From: an uncultured Campylobacter sp.
Lineage (GTDB): Bacteria; Campylobacterota; Campylobacteria; Campylobacterales; Campylobacteraceae
DNA: 5,220 nucleotides
Assembly (NCBI GenBank): GCA_949294425.1
Contig: CASFHJ010000268.1
Coordinates: 1-5,220, forward strand
Direction of reading: 5' to 3'
Positions within the stretch are counted from its first letter, which is position 1, and every line of letters starts with the position of its first letter. The translations under genes and the position numbers were made by a program. Positions 4,076-5,220 of this stretch are shown here, one piece after another. Below the pieces are notes generated by a model that was not told the origin of the DNA, ran no database searches, and worked only from the letters and a program-made list of their open reading frames with translations.

Positions 4076-5220
4076 TTATAAAATTTCTCTTTGTCCCTTT
4101 GAGTCAGGCTCACTTAAAAAACCAGCCTCGCTTAGCTGTTCTATGATGTTTGCAGCGCGGTTGTATCCTATCTTAAGCCTTCTTTGCAAATAAGAAATGC
4201 TAGTTTTTCTATCCTCTAATATCACAGCCTTTGCTTCTTCAAAAAGCTCATCAGTATCAGCTAGGCTTTTTATACTTTCAGAGCCTGAATTTTGGGAATC
4301 TTTTAAGAAATTTTCATCATAAATCACCTCTTGTTGCGCCTTTAAAAACTCAACTATCTTTTCTATTTCAGCCTCACTTGCAAAAGGTGCGTGCAGCCTT
4401 ACTAAATTATTACTAGATGGAGGGGTAAATAAGCAGTCTCCACGCCCAAGCAAGCTTTCAGCACCTATGGTATCTAAGATTACCTTAGAATCTATCTTTT
4501 GCCCCACCTTATAAGCCAAGCGAGAGGGTAGATTTGCCTTTATAAGCCCGGTTACAACGTCAACTGATGGTCTTTGCGTAGCTACTATTAGATGAATTCC
4601 ACTTGCCCTAGCCATTTGTGCTAGTCTTGCTATGTAAAATTCCACGTCCTTACCAGCACTCATCATAAGATCTGCTAACTCATCTATTATCACCACTATG
4701 AAAGGTAGCTCCTCATTTCCTAGCTCCTTCATTTTTTCATTATAATTTTCTATATTCTTTGTCTTTGCCTCAGCCATTAATTTATATCTTCTCTCCATTT
4801 CAGCTACCATATTAGAAAGAGCTATGATAGCCTTTTTTGGCTCTGTTATAACTGGGGTTAAAAGATGAGGTATGTCGTTATAAATGCTAAATTCAAGCAT
4901 TTTTGGATCTATCATCATTAGCTTTAAGTTCTTAGGACTATTTCTATATAAAAGAGATAAGAGCATGGAATTTATACCCACACTCTTGCCACTTCCTGTT
5001 GTCCCTGCTATTAAGAGATGTGGCAATTTTTTAAGATCGGTTACAAAGGCATTTCCCACTATATCCTTACCCAAAGCCATGGTAAGAGGGCTTTTTGCAC
5101 TTGTAAATGCCTTGCTTTGTAGAATTTCTTTTAAAAATATAGTTTGAATTTCCTCATTTGGCACCTCTATACCAACTACGTCCTTGCCCGGAATTGGAGC
5201 TTGTATGCGTATAGAAACAG
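4076..5220 (-). CDS. ftsK: FtsK/SpoIIIE DNA translocase, C-terminal part (5' end outside window)
   Basis: The frame is open to the window edge and shows 380 C-terminal residues of the septal DNA pump that moves chromosome ends during division and activates XerCD/H-type recombination at dif. Visible order: IRIQAPIPGKDVVGIEVPN just before the motor; Walker A GTTGSGKS (codons at about 4982-5005); IIDELADLMM Walker B (about 4660-4690); TQRPSVDVVTG arm; RGDCLF; then a variable linker; and the winged-helix gamma domain over the last 58 residues (YLQRRLKIGYNRAANIIEQL), which reads polar KOPS-type motifs. It ends at a TAA at 4076-4078. The GTG at 5164 is an internal codon, not a start, since family motifs continue upstream of it. 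The N-terminal membrane domain is not in the window. ceuB follows 77 bp downstream in the same direction, but a functional link is not expected. Confidence 0.95.
   Translation of the reverse strand, partial: VSIRIQAPIPGKDVVGIEVPNEEIQTIFLKEILQSKAFTSAKSPLTMALGKDIVGNAFVTDLKKLPHLLIAGTTGSGKSVGINSMLLSLLYRNSPKNLKLMMIDPKMLEFSIYNDIPHLLTPVITEPKKAIIALSNMVAEMERRYKLMAEAKTKNIENYNEKMKELGNEELPFIVVIIDELADLMMSAGKDVEFYIARLAQMARASGIHLIVATQRPSVDVVTGLIKANLPSRLAYKVGQKIDSKVILDTIGAESLLGRGDCLFTPPSSNNLVRLHAPFASEAEIEKIVEFLKAQQEVIYDENFLKDSQNSGSESIKSLADTDELFEEAKAVILEDRKTSISYLQRRLKIGYNRAANIIEQLSEAGFLSEPDSKGQREIL

Noticed and set aside
5162..5164. GTG as a start codon for the FtsK fragment
   Set aside because: The frame continues to the window edge with conserved FtsK residues (IRIQAPIPGKDVVG), so this is an internal valine.

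Overview
This strongly AT-rich window looks like a chromosomal segment of a Campylobacter or a close campylobacterial relative. The evidence is the full ceuBCDE-type enterochelin uptake locus, whose binding protein keeps the ligand residues known from Campylobacter jejuni CeuE, plus a -10-only promoter style and low GC. I cannot name the species from the sequence.

Layout. Positions 1-243 hold no ordinary-sized gene. On the + strand they hold a 20-codon hydrophobic peptide gene (65-127) with a near-perfect ribosome binding site. It sits in a very dense set of inverted repeats that ends in a terminator hairpin (209-232), which it shares with the converging ceu operon. Everything else reads on the - strand. 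From right to left this is the C-terminal part of the DNA translocase FtsK (4076-5220, running off the window edge), a 77-bp AT-rich gap with promoter and operator candidates, ceuB (TTG start), ceuC, ceuD and ceuE.

How the genes work together. CeuE is the periplasmic lipoprotein that captures ferric catecholate siderophores. CeuB and CeuC form the inner-membrane channel, and CeuD supplies ATP hydrolysis. ceuB/ceuC and ceuC/ceuD overlap by 8 and 4 bp, so translation is probably coupled. The ceuD-ceuE junction carries a near-perfect 84/85-bp tandem duplication of the ceuD tail plus the ceuE ribosome binding site. This widens the gap from 17 to 101 nt and creates a six-codon mini-ORF behind the spare ribosome binding site.

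The most novel part is 1-243. It shows a single-helix 20-aa peptide, a hairpin across its stop codon, an 11-bp pairing between the 5' leader and the terminator's 5' arm, and another 11-bp pairing that disables the terminator's 3' arm. Together these resemble the logic of type I toxin mRNAs (Ibs-like peptide, AapA-like 5'-3' mRNA closure). I recognise no named family here, and the toxin role is inference.
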